The notes beneath the pieces were generated by a model. That model worked only from the letters and a program-made list of their open reading frames with translations, was not told where the DNA came from and did no database searches. Made by a program: the position numbers and the translations under genes. A stretch of 64,000 nucleotides of DNA from Glutinoglossum americanum (lineage: Eukaryota > Ascomycota > Geoglossomycetes > Geoglossales > Geoglossaceae). The first letter of the stretch is position 1. Each line of letters starts with the position of its first letter. Shown piece after piece: positions 11,421 through 23,344 of the stretch. The stretch spans positions 1-64,000 of the forward strand of contig JAGHQL010000112.1 in assembly GCA_020080175.1 (NCBI GenBank). The letters are read 5' to 3'.

Positions 11421-14313
11421 AGGAGGGCTCAGTGCGTGAGCTAGGCCAACGTTTTAGTATTTGCTGAGACCCCCAATGATCTTGGGGACCCTGGGAAGCT
11501 TACCCCACTTGCCCGTCTGCTTCCCACACATGTTCACGGGCTCCAACCAGGAAAGCCTCTTATCCCGATGTCGTGTGGAAGTCGCGTTTTGGATCCGGTG
11601 CTACCGGCATAGACATGTGGATCCGGAGAGGCCTTATCAAAGGCACACTCTAGGTAGCCCTATGATCCTCCCCTAAAAGACGTACCCATAAACGCACACC
11701 CTTTTGGACCCCGCCACCCCCATGTGGCAGTCCTATCCATCCCCTGTGGTCTGGAGCGATAGTTCCTTGCCTTTCGGGTAGCCGTTGTGATGCAAACATG
11801 CATCGCTTGCGTAACCCTATAGATATAATCCATGACGGAAAAAGTCAGCTTCACAGCCCTCCTCATACATCCTCCTCAGTCAGACTCACTATTGCGGATT
11901 CTCCCCTCAGTCCAAGCCCGAAGGTATTTCTACCTACCGCATCCTCGAGAAATTCCCCCAAAATATCGCGCAGCGCGTCCTCTTCGCGGGTCCACGCTTC
12001 TCCAGTGATGTTACGCGAGCTATCGACCATATTCGGTTGTGCGCAATAGGCTTCGAAAGAGATTTGGAAGGAGGGCATATGGCTGGAGTAAACCCCGAGA
12101 TGACTGAGCTGGTAAGCTGCAAGACAGCGGCATCCGACAAAGCTATGGACAGAGAGATGCAGTCGCAAAAGGCTAAAGAAGGCATGGGAGTTCAGACTTC
12201 ATAACGGCAGAAATCACAAGGCCCAGTGGAAGAAGTTCAAAGCAAGAGTATGACTTGCGAGAGTATGACGTGCGATGTATATAAAAAAAGCTTGAAAAAG
12301 ACTAAAGAACCTGACCCCGACCAAAGCCCAAAGGCGAAGGCCAAGGCCAAGGCCAAATATGATGTCCCGAAGTTGTCTGGGTATGAAAGAGGAAAGAAAA
12401 AAATCTGGTTTGATCGAGCCCCGAAATCTTAAATAAGCACACCTCACCCGCTCATTCACTCAACCCCCAAATCAGTGAATGGAACTCCGCTCGGGGCCCT
12501 CCTCAGAACCACGGGAGCCTTCCCCAAGGCCATATAACCCCATAGCTTCCTCCGCAACTCCGTTTTTCCAGCACACGAAAGTCCGCCCGAGATATCCGAG
12601 GTCCAATGTGGTATTAGGGGGCCGATAGGTGCATAGGGAGGACTCCTATGTATGTACATAGGTAGGACGTCTCAAGAGAATTGAGGTCCGGTTAGGGTTA
12701 GGGGAGCTGGTGGAGCGTGTAAAGAAGCTCCCGAGTCGTGGAAGATTTCCGGATATTCTCAAGATCTAGCTTCGCGGAAGGGGCTTAGAGATATCTGGTT
12801 TCCCGCCTCCTGGCTCACCACGGGCGGAAGACCAGCACAATCTGTTTCGTTTCCCCGTTAGGAGAGTTCAGGGACAACTCTTTTCCACTGTTGATGTGGA
12901 GGTAACGTTGCCGCTCTTGAACGAGGCTCGGTTTTTGGGTTGCTTTGGTGGAGGCGATTCATGTTCGGGTTCGATATTGCGGACTGCGATCGAGGGACGC
13001 AAAGGCGGGGGCAGGTTCCTCTTTAGAAAACAGATCTGGAGGTTGAGGGTTATTCCTTTACGTTCTTTAGGTTCTCCAATATCCCATATTCCGAGCATTC
13101 ATCTCATTCTTGACATGAACTCCCATTCAAACCCCATCTATGTCATGATATCGGAACATCCTCGGACTGGCATATGAAATATATCGTTTCTCATCTATGC
13201 TGCTTAAGCCGCGAAGTTCCCCACATCGGTGTACTAGCTCAAGCTTGAAGCACAGCTTAGGATGAAGCGTGTCTTATGCTAGATGTAGGCCTTTGTTATT
13301 CTGTCGCGCATTCCACAATTACAAACGATATATAGAAGCTACTCAGTGCTCTTGTCTGGGCTCCGTAATAGTTAGTTGTCTATGAGCTCAAACAGAGGTT
13401 TTCGCCTTTAGGAAGCTGAGGGTTAGATTGCAGAGAGCTTGGTTTGTCCAGAGTTGGGCCCAGGCTGCGGAGGGTCCATCCAGCTCGTGCTAGATCCGGT
13501 CTACTCCTCTCAGCTTCAGTACGTCAGAAAGACACAATCTCTCCGCCGAAGTCGCCCTCCTGTGGTGATATTATAACTGTCGAATAGCCACCCATATCCG
13601 TCTCTGAGTAGTAAATCTCTTCTTGCTATTTGTCTAGGCTAACCGTTGAGCTAGCCTTGGGTCAGTCGCAATGTAGTCGTCACGCGCGGGAATTTGATTA
13701 CCGAAATTGGGGAGGCACTCCGTCGGCTTATTCGGGAGATCAGGAACTTGACCGAATCGCCATCTGAGAAGGAGCTCCTCTCCTAGCTAAAAGCGTTAGA
13801 ACCGACCTTTGGCAGGTGGGTTGAGATACTGACCTCACCCCTCGGTAGAGGCTGTTAGGGGTTGGCGCTTTGGCGTAGTGTTAACACCAGCATTATATCA
13901 GAAATAGTCCGTTAATCAGGGGTATGATGCACATAGACTCCAGGCAGTTAGTGGCACCAAACAGGAAAGTTGGCTGGCTAGCTGCTTCGCGAGTCAGAAT
14001 GAAGAGACGAAGAAAACAATCCATTCATAGCATAGCAAACGGCTTAGCATCAGCTGGCACTTTTATCGAAGAAATTCAAAAAAAGGAAATCGTGAAATCG
14101 CTCTTGCTCGGTCGTCTACCTCTCTTCTTAAAAGTTCCGATTCTATCCCGTTCCCACTCTCCATTCCTGTCAAAGAAACGAGACCAACGTATCTAATTCC
14201 TCCATCCAAATACTATGAATGATTTCGCCTTCTCTTTCCCGTCCATCTAGTCAAACAGGCCTATCAGCCTCATATAACCTATAACCATGAACTAGGTTCC
14301 CCTCTCTGCCGAC
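11421..14313. other. Intergenic with a possible coding relic
   Basis: Most of this stretch holds nothing I can support. Around 13680-13840 (+) a frame reads TRGNLITEIGEALRRL, then REIRNLTESPSEKELLS, a stop, and LKALEPTFGRWVEILTSPL. It looks protein-like but no family is recognised. Confidence 0.35.
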
Positions 14314-16760
14314 CTATGAGGTTCTATGCATCTCGATAGTATCCCTTTCAGCATCACCTAGTTTATGCATGACACCACTATGCTTTAATTTTGAATCATC
14401 ACCCCTCTTCATCAGGTTCTCATCATCGTCGCTTAATATTCGTCCATCTAATGCTTTCATTGGCAAGCCCTCAGTTGCTTCCTCGTCATCTAGTGGAGGT
14501 TCTAAGACCCTCGGGAGAACATCAGTGCTTCCAGGGATACCGTAGTTTCCGCCAACAGATTCCATAGTAAATGGGCTAGCTGTCGGGGCGTCCAGGATCA
14601 CTAGTTCATCCTCTGTAAAGTACTTCGGCAATAGAAATGTACGGACCGGGATGAGCAGAAGGATGAAGACTGGGAATCCCACAGCGGCAATTGTCTGAGT
14701 AATAGCAAACGTGGCACCAAATCCCAGGAGTTCTATCCCCAAAAAGGCCCACACTGCTGCGCGACGCTGGATCCGTTTAAGCGGGTCGCTAGCTGGAGTA
14801 TGGGAGCGGTCATTAGCAAGAAACAGTATTTTCTTGGTGATACCATTAGCTTCAAGGGCCTGCATGCCCATAACAAAGAATAACCCAGAAAGAACAGCTT
14901 CAGGAATGAGGTGGAGAACGATGAGAAGGGGGCCAGACATGGTTCCAAGGATCAAGAGGCCCTGGGCTAGATTAGAGACACGCTGCTCAACGACATACTC
15001 CACAACAGTTTCGGTTTTTCCCTTATGTTCTTTATTCATATCAGTCTTCTGGCGTGTTACGCAAAGAGAAGTGGTATGAAACGGCGCTTGCGGAATAAGG
15101 CCGTTGGGGAAGGGGACTCCGAGAAGGCCACTTAGGCCCGTAGTAATGCCGAGTAGAAATATGTCCCAGTGGAAGCCTGCAGGCTTCCGAAGGGGAAATT
15201 CGGTGCCTTGGGCAATAAGTGACGATACTAGTATTCCTCACTCAGCCATTTCCATACAAGATAGCATTAGGGGTAGCGGTCCTTACCATTGTGGTCGAAA
15301 TAAAACAGAATCGTCAGAAACACGGCAAACGGAAAGGCCAGGAACACGTCGCCAACACTAACGTTCCAAAAGTCTACGACCCATCCCCTGTCAAGGGTCG
15401 GAGTAAAACTCTTGCTCGTGGGCAGAACTGACAAATTCACCCTTTCCATCTTGCCAATGTGCACAAAACCGGTAAAGAAACAGATAGTCAGCGGGGTCCC
15501 GTAATCCTTGAAAAATACCCGGACGTAATGCTGAAATAGCGAGCTATTACCGATGACACCACAGGCGTAGGCGGTCATAAGCACTAAAAGTGAGACCATA
15601 ATAGCGAGGTAGGCAGAGGTGTCACCTGCATTGTACTGGCGAGTAAGCACTTGAATGCCCTTTTGGAGGTAAATGAAGGCGACGTAGAACCCAAAGATGT
15701 CGCAGGAAAACCGAGTAACATATTTGAGGGCGTTGCAGGCATTTGTTATAGCCAGTACGAGATGCATGGCCATTGCCCACCTATTGATTTTCGTCCATGA
15801 GATACCTATCCATCCGGTAATGGGAATCACTCACAGGCCTATCCAACACATGAAGGCAACATAGTTGGTGCGATGGGCAATTATATCATAAACCGTACTA
15901 CCCAAAGATCAACACAAAAACTTGGGGCTCCACATTTGACATACTAGTTAAACACGGTGATTGGGCCTGTATGGAGGATGAGCTTATGGCCCTTCCAAAC
16001 TATCGTTGAGACACTTACCCGTAACCCCAACAATAACAAGGGGTTGCGCCGCGAAAATTGCAAACACCCCGGCACCAAGGACAGACGCAAAAAGCACCTC
16101 ATTGACACCATAAGACATATTGGTCTTCGAGAACCTGTAATAGTCTTAGCGACTGAGCACAGGCACAAGACCATTGGCTGGGAGAAGCACATGTCCAAAG
16201 AGAATGCCAGGGCCGGAAGAACACTGTCCGTGTGAAATTCTCAACAAAAACGATCCGCCCTAAATCCAATGCATGCCGATAACTCACTTTGCAAAGTACA
16301 TGTAGACTAAATCCTGTCATTATTGACCTACCTAGCACTACTTCCGTAGATAGCAGATTGGAAAACAGAACACACCAGTGCTTGGCACAACTCTATAAGT
16401 CCATGCATCTGTCCAATCGCTCAAATAGAACGGTGCCCTCCTCCTTACATCGTTCACCATCCCTCTAAACAACTTTACATGCCACCATCTTCCCTTCTTC
16501 AACGACTCTATAGCTAGTCGCGAACTCCTCCCAGATTCGTAACTCGGTCGTTCACGACCTCCACTGGCTGCAGTGACAGCCCCCAAATCACACTTCGGCT
16601 GCCGCGTCCTTTTGGAGGTGATATGCTGGCGTTCCCGGGCAGACGACCAAGAAGGGCGACGATTTCGGGATGTCGAAGGAGTTCGATGTGAGGGACCTAC
16701 AGAGGAGCCGGCCTCGGCGTTCGGAAAATAGCTGGCAGTCGTTGCTGTTCGAGTTGCCAT
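14314..16760 (-). CDS. Bor1-like HCO3-/borate anion exchanger (SLC4-type)
   Basis: Eight exons can be placed on the reverse strand: 16760-16376, 16306-16288, 16223-16191, 16134-16019, 15966-15945, 15897-15835, 15780-15287 and 15227-14314. Every junction is GT-AG and all phases join, giving 681 residues. After a Ser/Arg-rich cytosolic N-terminus come LFRGMVNDVRRRAPFYLSDW, GPITVFNYTVYDII, RFSCDIFGFYVAFIYLQKG, GTPLTICFFTGFVHIGKM, GTEFPLRKPAGFHWDIF and LGTMSGPLLIVLHLIP, all hallmark segments of fungal Bor1 and the SLC4 family. Yeast Bor1 exports borate at the plasma membrane and influences vacuolar protein traffic; the role here is by family. The acidic C-terminal tail is variable. The gene looks intact. 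Three exons are only 19, 33 and 22 bases long. The start is the ATG at 16760. Confidence 0.93.
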
Positions 16761-18632
16761 TTTGTAGGTCAATCAATTCGCACAAAGGCTCCGATGTTGG
16801 TATGTGGGAAGGTGGTTGTGCCAAGGCGCGAACCAGGGCAACCAAGGAGTGGTGGGGAAGTGCTGTTCTTAAACCCAGGCATTGCATCACACTAAAGTGC
16901 GGCAGCACAATGTAACACCAAGAGCGGCAGAACGACACACCCAATCCCGCACTCCGCACTCCACACCCAATCTACACCTAGTTAGAAAAGCGTGCCCTCA
17001 TTCACAGGGTGCGAAACCAGACGAAATCGAAATCGAAATCGAAATCCAAAACCGATTAAAAAAAATAAAAACCCAAAACCAAGGGCGAAAAATTACATCC
17101 CATCCGAGATTGTACAGATAAGCGTTTTCCTCCTAGGCCAAAGAGCTTCGAGCAAAACATTAGATCTGGCCGACAACAGCAAAGCTGGAGGGCATAGACG
17201 CGCCAACGCTCACGAAAATCCACCAGTCCCGCTACACAAAGTCCTTACTTCCTGGATGACTAAACCCTTTGGGTAACTAAGTTAACTAACCAACTGCTGA
17301 GGCTGACCAGCGAGGATTGTATTCCCTGTTTCGTTACCTCCTAAAGGCTTCTCACCGCTAGAAATAGGTAGAAGACAGCAAATCGCTCGCATCACATGCG
17401 GCCATTTTCAGGTCCCCAGACGAAGCCCTCAACCTGCCAGGCTTTCCTAGGCTCCTGCACGCTTCCAAATCAGACTGAGTGCATTTTAATGCGATGCGGT
17501 GGAATAGAATGACACCAGGCCCGATGCTATCTACAGAAGGCATCACCCACCATGTCATTTTTGCCTCCAAATGCGAAAACTAACTAAAGTGATAAGTGTA
17601 GCCAGTTCAAGAAGGCCAACCAGATACTCAATGAACCACAACTCCATTCGTTTGCGTAAAAGGTATTAACAAAGCGACACCCCACTTACTAGCGGTCTCT
17701 TCCGATTAGTCGGATAACACAGGTCCCTGCATCATAGGTACTATCAAGGATAACGCCCCCGGCGGTTTGTAAAGTAAGGGCGTTGCACAAAGAACTATTA
17801 AGACATCCACCTCCGATGACGGCGCCCTCTCGTACCACCACTGATCAATTAGCCGTAACCGATCCGGTAGACATGTTTAGTAGGCCTCCCGCTAATATCA
17901 GCCTTTGCTTCCATCTGATTTTGAGCTTTCTCCATCAAGACTTTCTGAACCCCGTTTCGCATCTGCTAACTCAGACACGCCTGGACACAACTGGCAATAG
18001 CAGCCTAGTTAATTTTGGCATGGCCAATCCTTCAAGTGCGGGTGCGGGTGCGGGTATTATCGGTGTAATTAGCCCCACCATTCAAGTCACGCAGGTATTG
18101 TCGAGACGTCGAGATTTCCACATTCGAGCTCAACACAAATATTATTTTCAACATACTCCAAGGAAGCCGGTTAGGGTGGGAACGGCTAAAAGCCCCTCTC
18201 CTCGTCCAAAGTGCTCAAACATCGGCGGGCAGGCTTCGCCGCCATTGCCAGATCTTGAACGACTTAGCATCAATTGACACAGCAGTGTTAGGGCAATTGC
18301 CCCCAAGGAGGTTACAGGAGCAAGGGGTGAACAGCAGGAACGGCACGGCGTAGAAGAGAAGCAGGAGGTGCTAGACTGGCTGCCTCTCCCGAGCTTCTGA
18401 AGCAAAATGGCTCTCTGCGGGCGCCACCCTGCACGGACTATTGCGTCGTGCTGGAGCCAATCTGCCTGGAAGCTTACCAAGGGCCCATACCTTTCGTTCA
18501 TTTCCCTATACAGGAGTGCGTTGTGTGTGAGAGCGTCCTGCCCCAGGGGTTTCTATTACGGGACCCTGACCACCAATAGCTTATAGCAACAAAAGAGGGT
18601 TCTGTTGATAATCTCAAGTCTTCCATTGGGTT
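16761..18632. other. Intergenic, no supported gene
   Basis: The left part is the upstream region of the Bor1-like gene. Open frames at 17783-18277 and elsewhere are compositionally ordinary but show no domain, start context or splice pattern that would support a gene. Confidence 0.4.
17022..17046 (+). repeat. CGAAAT hexamer microsatellite
   Basis: Four consecutive copies of CGAAAT are followed by related AAAACC-type sequence. Confidence 0.7.
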
Positions 18633-19213
18633 ATGCTTTTCGTCAAGTTTCTTATTCGTGGACTCATCAACTTTGACCGGATTGACGACCTTAGAGGGAG
18701 ATTGGATGAGTTTCCGACCGAGCTTGAAGATCTTTATCGATACATAATGGACAAGATGGATGGAAGCGGATGTCGAGGCCCTGGGTGGAGGCGCTGACTA
18801 CATTAGTGAGATGTTATTTCAGGATCCTAATACTTTTGGTTAAATATGGAGCACATCCAAATGAGGTCTTGAAGGCTCCGCCCATCAGCCGTACCAGAAC
18901 CAACCTGCATCCAGGCAGGCGGTCAGCTCTAGCCGCGGTGGAAGACATTGCGAAGCATTTCGCACCATACAAAGGCATGAAGATTGCGGATAGGATCGCT
19001 AACGAGACGCTCAGGGAGGAACTTATCCAGGTATCCCAAGAGAAGGGAGCGAAGAACTGGTGTTGGCTTGGAGGCAAGCTCATCCCCGGACCTCCAGAGA
19101 ATACGCCCTTGTCTTTGCCAGTGGCTGCGCCGCAAAGCAAATCTGAGAGGCTTTCGCGAGAGCTTCAGGGACTGGCGGCAGGCTCACTCGCGACCCCGAT
19201 CGTGAGAATATAG
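18633..19213 (+). pseudogene. Fragment of a STAND/NLR-type gene
   Basis: The frame at 18633-18768 reads FLIRGLINFDRIDDLRGRL, then DEFPTELEDLYRYIMDKMD. This is the segment just after the NACHT ATPase in fungal NLR-like proteins (family form LRxRLxxLPxDLExLYxxML). It then breaks off. From about 18815 a second frame reads ILILLVKYGAHPNEV, which resembles an ankyrin helix, then about 110 residues ending at 19213. No Walker motifs are present, so only a middle and a possible repeat part survive. The second part is weaker than the first. Confidence 0.45.
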
Positions 19214-20053
19214 TTAACCCGATTATAGTTTTCGCGGCTCGGATTTCTAATGTCCAGCTTCGTAACAGGGTTGCACTCTAAAACGATCATTCGATTAGAC
19301 TGAAAAGTGAGGCCTTGGGGTGTCTCCCTGCGGGTAGGCCACAAGGATAACTGACTGATACGCATTATACATTCTGGGTGATTCCGCTAATAGTCTTTGC
19401 TAAAGCAAGCAACTGGTAAGCCACCAGCAGAGGAGTTACCGAAACGTACAGGCAAAAGTAGAATGTTATTACTATATTGCAATCATATCACCCCTAGAAC
19501 CGAGAATGGAAGGTGAATATAAAAAGAGAAATGAGCTGTGGGCGGCGGTTGAGGTGGAGGTATTCAATAACTTTTTTGAGTCCTTGACCCTAGTAGCTTC
19601 GCTATCGCCTGGCACCACTTCTTTGCGGCATGAGACGGCGACGTCCGACCGTTCGAAGTTGCTATCATTGTGTCCCCTTGTCCCCTCGCCCAGCTACTGG
19701 CGTTTTTAAATACGAATATACTCAAGTTTAAATCGGACGTGTACGAGGGCTCGAAACTATGTGCAAATGTAACTTTATTAGGGTCTTCCGTTATGCCGCA
19801 ATACCTGTCGTACTTGCTCTACATTTGCAGCTGAAATAATGGTGTAGAAGTGGCCGCGCAAAAATGGGATGTGGACATGCCGACACCCAAAAAAAAAACA
19901 GGGGAATGGGAAGGAAAAAGGCAGTAAGTTGGACAGCGGCAAAAAGAAAAACGAAAATTTACTCTAAAGACAAGTCTCGATTCTCGCGCAGGAGCCCTAG
20001 GTAGAAAAAGGAGCAGCGCTGGTGCCACTGATACATATGCAGGTTGTTTCTAA
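19214..20053. other. Intergenic, no supported gene
   Basis: No domain or splice structure is visible. The right end is the 3' region of the membrane-protein gene, which lies on the reverse strand. Confidence 0.45.
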
Positions 20054-22147
20054 TCACCTCAATGGTTCCTTTCCCTTCTGGAGTAACGGGACCATCTCGT
20101 GACTCTCAGAGGGTATCCTCTCGGCCTCGGTTGTGGATCCGCCGCGGTTCCGAGCACTTGTGGTTGAGCTCTCACCGACTTCAGGTACAAATATGTTGCG
20201 GTTCCAAGCACTTGCGGTTGAGCTCTCAGAAGCTCCAGCCATAGATTCATTGCAATTCTGAGCACTCGCGGTGGAGTTTCCGCCGTCTCTAACCAGTCCT
20301 TCACTTTCTCCTTTGGAGACTATGACTTCCAAGTTCTTTATTGCAATCAACTCTGCATGCCTCTCGCCAGATGCCCTATGGAAGAGAAGGCGCCCGTGCT
20401 CGCCTTCATAGCCTGCGGAAAACACTCCAAGAAGCACTACGATGAGCCCACAAATAGGGATGATGACCCATTGGAGCCAACCTGCTTGCTTCTCAGTATC
20501 GGTGACAGGGCCAAGGTTAATGCAGGCATCGCTTCGATTTCTGTTGAGGAAGATGCTGGCGCGACAAAAACAGTTGTTCATAATGCCGGATTGAGCCAGG
20601 AGAACTGTTATAATGGTGCCTAACATGAATATTCCATCCTTGGCTAGAGTGGTGTACCAGAGCGATTCAGATCCGCTTAGAGTAGCCCCGAAAATAAAAT
20701 CAAATATCGCGCTTAGTAGCCATCCCAAAGCGATCATCGACCAACCAAAAGACCGGCATCCAATACCAACGACGGGTGTTAAATAGGAGACTAGGAATGC
20801 GGAAAGCCAAGAACCTCCAAGCACCATAAAACAAATTCCGAAAAGTCTCCCGGACGATCGATCTGAAGAAGGGTCATACGGATCTAGTGTCTTTGTGGGA
20901 CGCCATGAATTGTTGATCCCAACCCAAGGCGCAACTTTAAAGTAGCTAGAAGCAATGTCCTCAACTGTGTTTTCGCAGGTAGTAGTGAACCTTATTTGGG
21001 GGAATAGATCTGGGAGCCGATGGTTAAGCTCGCTAATCTCGTTCAGAACTAAATCGGGATCTTTGAAATTGCCGACATGGCCACTGATATAGACGGCGAA
21101 TACCAAATGGGAGAAAAGCATGACGACCGCGATTGTGTGCGCCGTCTGGCTGTTGATTTGCTCTCTCGCTGACCGGAGATAAGCTATCGTGAGAGAGATT
21201 AGAAAGATGATTATTGTGATCCAGGTGGAGAGGAGTTTTCCCTCTCTATTGTTTGAGAGGTTGCGCGACGCTTTCTTGATAATAAGGACCTCGTTATTCT
21301 CAAGGATGCCAGGCACATAAGTGCCCTGCCGGTTAGAGCCATTATTTTGGGTGGAGTCTTGTTGAGTAGAGTTGCCCTGTTGAATGGAGTTACGCCCCCA
21401 AAGACCATTCCACCACAGTCCGCAAGAACCCCAAGTGCTGATTACCTGTAGCCGACATTTGTCCCACAAGTCTAGAATGCATTTCGGCGCAGGAGACCAG
21501 TGAGATGAACTCTGGGTTCCGGTGCTCGGCTCCATTTCTGGTCTCCTCAGCGTATCCCCCATTCTCTCTTCCAATTTCTTCCTAAAATGCTTGATGGGCC
21601 CCTGCCACCACTGATCGTATGCAGTCCAGACTGTAGCTATATCTTTCGCCGCTGTGGGTGCAATTTCCGCGGCTAGATTGTAGTTTCGTCGAGCAAGCTC
21701 TTGCCTTGTAAGTAGACTCCACAGTGAGTCTAGGGGATCTCCCAGAAGATGCACGAATGTGAGGAGAACGTTTCCGGTTCCCACTTGCGCATACGCAAAT
21801 CGGAGAGCCAGCACTATCAGTGGAACAATAAAAAGTGCCAGTCGTTGCAGAGTTTCCGTTACGGGCCAGAGCTCGTAGCCGCTCCCACAAAGGGCTTTGC
21901 AGCCGTTGAAGGTAACGAAGGGTATACCCGAGTCGATGCGATGGCGCCGTGCCTTGTCCCACCTGAAGCACTGGTTTGTATCGCTCATATCGGAGGTGTT
22001 CAGTTTCGAAATAGACTCGTTCCAGCATTGTTTAAAGTCCACATTCTGAGCATCTACAACAGTTAATCCGCTCGAAATTGCAAGTATCAAAGCAGACACA
22101 ATAGGACAGAGCCAGTCGACAAAGCAGCCTAACCTAGAAAATGGCAT
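20054..22147 (-). CDS. Polytopic membrane protein of unknown function
   Basis: A single uninterrupted reading frame of 697 residues starts from the ATG at 22147. A signal-like hydrophobic start (about residues 10-33, ending VVDAQ) is followed by a Cys-containing outer segment (CWNES, NQCFRW, GCKALCGSGYELWP). About seven or eight membrane segments follow, including FIVPLIVLALRFAYA, TWITIIIFLISLTIAYL, IAVVMLFSHLVFAVYI and WVIIPICGLIVVLLGV. The conserved-looking signature GDPLDSLWSLLTRQE follows the first inner helix. The C-terminus has three imperfect tandem copies of a roughly 20-residue unit (S-T-x-S-A-x-N-R/C-N-x-x). I recognise the architecture as a lineage of uncharacterised ascomycete membrane proteins but know no function. 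The frame is intact, in contrast to the genes to its right. The start is chosen at the first ATG; the same frame is open only a few codons further. Confidence 0.8.
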   Translation of the reverse strand: MPFSRLGCFVDWLCPIVSALILAISSGLTVVDAQNVDFKQCWNESISKLNTSDMSDTNQCFRWDKARRHRIDSGIPFVTFNGCKALCGSGYELWPVTETLQRLALFIVPLIVLALRFAYAQVGTGNVLLTFVHLLGDPLDSLWSLLTRQELARRNYNLAAEIAPTAAKDIATVWTAYDQWWQGPIKHFRKKLEERMGDTLRRPEMEPSTGTQSSSHWSPAPKCILDLWDKCRLQVISTWGSCGLWWNGLWGRNSIQQGNSTQQDSTQNNGSNRQGTYVPGILENNEVLIIKKASRNLSNNREGKLLSTWITIIIFLISLTIAYLRSAREQINSQTAHTIAVVMLFSHLVFAVYISGHVGNFKDPDLVLNEISELNHRLPDLFPQIRFTTTCENTVEDIASSYFKVAPWVGINNSWRPTKTLDPYDPSSDRSSGRLFGICFMVLGGSWLSAFLVSYLTPVVGIGCRSFGWSMIALGWLLSAIFDFIFGATLSGSESLWYTTLAKDGIFMLGTIITVLLAQSGIMNNCFCRASIFLNRNRSDACINLGPVTDTEKQAGWLQWVIIPICGLIVVLLGVFSAGYEGEHGRLLFHRASGERHAELIAIKNLEVIVSKGESEGLVRDGGNSTASAQNCNESMAGASESSTASAWNRNIFVPEVGESSTTSARNRGGSTTEAERIPSESHEMVPLLQKGKEPLR

Positions 22148-22559
22148 TTGAAAAGGGGATAATTGCAACTGATGGAAATATCTGCGCGACGTGGCAGTCG
22201 GCTAAAAACTCCTGGATTTCTGCGTGTAAAGTCTTTAGGGATATGCCACCGGACGTTCCTCGAGTGGAATACATCCATATCAGATTCAGGGGCGGGAGGG
22301 TACATCGCAGCCTTGTGGAGACGGCAAATAACCTCCTATCAAGTATTTGTTTTGGGGGAAGAGTACTGTCAGCCTTATTATTCGCGCTAGCCAGGGCGAC
22401 TAGCCGGTGGCTTTGCAGCACAGCGAGTTTGCGGAATATTGAGGCAAGCCGTCTGCGACCTTGTGGCTTGACTATTGGCAAATGAAATAAAACGAACCTG
22501 CGGTATTAAGTGTTGCCGTGCGCCACTGACAAGGGTAGGGAGCTAACATCAATTTAGAA
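22148..22559. other. Intergenic between membrane protein and AT-rich block
   Basis: Promoter side of the reverse-strand membrane protein gene. No separate gene is supported; the open frame on the forward strand mirrors the membrane-protein upstream region. Confidence 0.4.
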
Positions 22560-22975
22560 ATACCTCCTATTTTCTGAAGCTGCTTTTTCTCATTGTAAAT
22601 ACTAGTGAGTTCTATACTGTATTAAACTCTATATTACATATACAAGCAAATAGATCTTTAACTTATTTTAAATATTTTTACTTTAAAATTCTTTACCTAA
22701 ATTACTTGTAATAATTATTTATAAATTTATACTTTTTATTTTAATGTTAAATATTTTATTAATTAAATTATTCTTTAACTTTATCACTTAATATATTAAC
22801 AAGCTAAATATATATTTAAATATACTTTTATATTAAAGGAAAAAACTTATAAAAAAACTTTTTTATTAATTAAATATATGTATTCAAAGTTAATTAGTAA
22901 ATACTATAGAAAAAAATCTTATATATTTTTAATTAAGATTATAATTATTAAATTATTTAATTTACTCATTTAAAC
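22560..22975. repeat. Extreme AT-rich block (RIP-like)
   Basis: About 400 bases consist almost only of A and T, with many TATA, TTAA and TAAA words and very few G or C. The change from normal composition is abrupt on both sides. Such blocks in Pezizomycotina are typically old repeats converted by repeat-induced point mutation; no source element can be recognised. It marks the left edge of the decayed accessory block, directly upstream of the recombinase gene. Confidence 0.7.
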
Positions 22976-23344
22976 CACCAAATGGCAAATTGGCTGCTGT
23001 TTTGAGGAGGGTTCGGCCGCTGTTTTTTGCCGCCAACTTGCTAACATATCGTGCTGCTCTAACGCTCGCTTACCAAGAGTCAAGGCGGCAACACCTTGAG
23101 GACCCAAGAAAAGTGTGAGTCTCTGCCCGAATCCTCTTTCCCAATTCCTGTTTGTGACTTCTTGAGGAGCCAAAAAAGGATCCTCACCCCCCTTCCTGTC
23201 TTATGATGGGAGTTCTCCTCCTCTGCACTCCTTTCTCCCAAACCTCTTATACTCTGTTTCTCTTTGCCTTCCTTTTATTATCACTTAGTAAACTATTTGC
23301 CTTAATCGTGATTGTCATCATCTTCCTTAGCGGGTTTAATTAGT

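Noticed and set aside
12226-12432. Basic Lys/Ala-repeat open frame
   Set aside because: Low-complexity, no start context, no homologous feel; no support for a gene.
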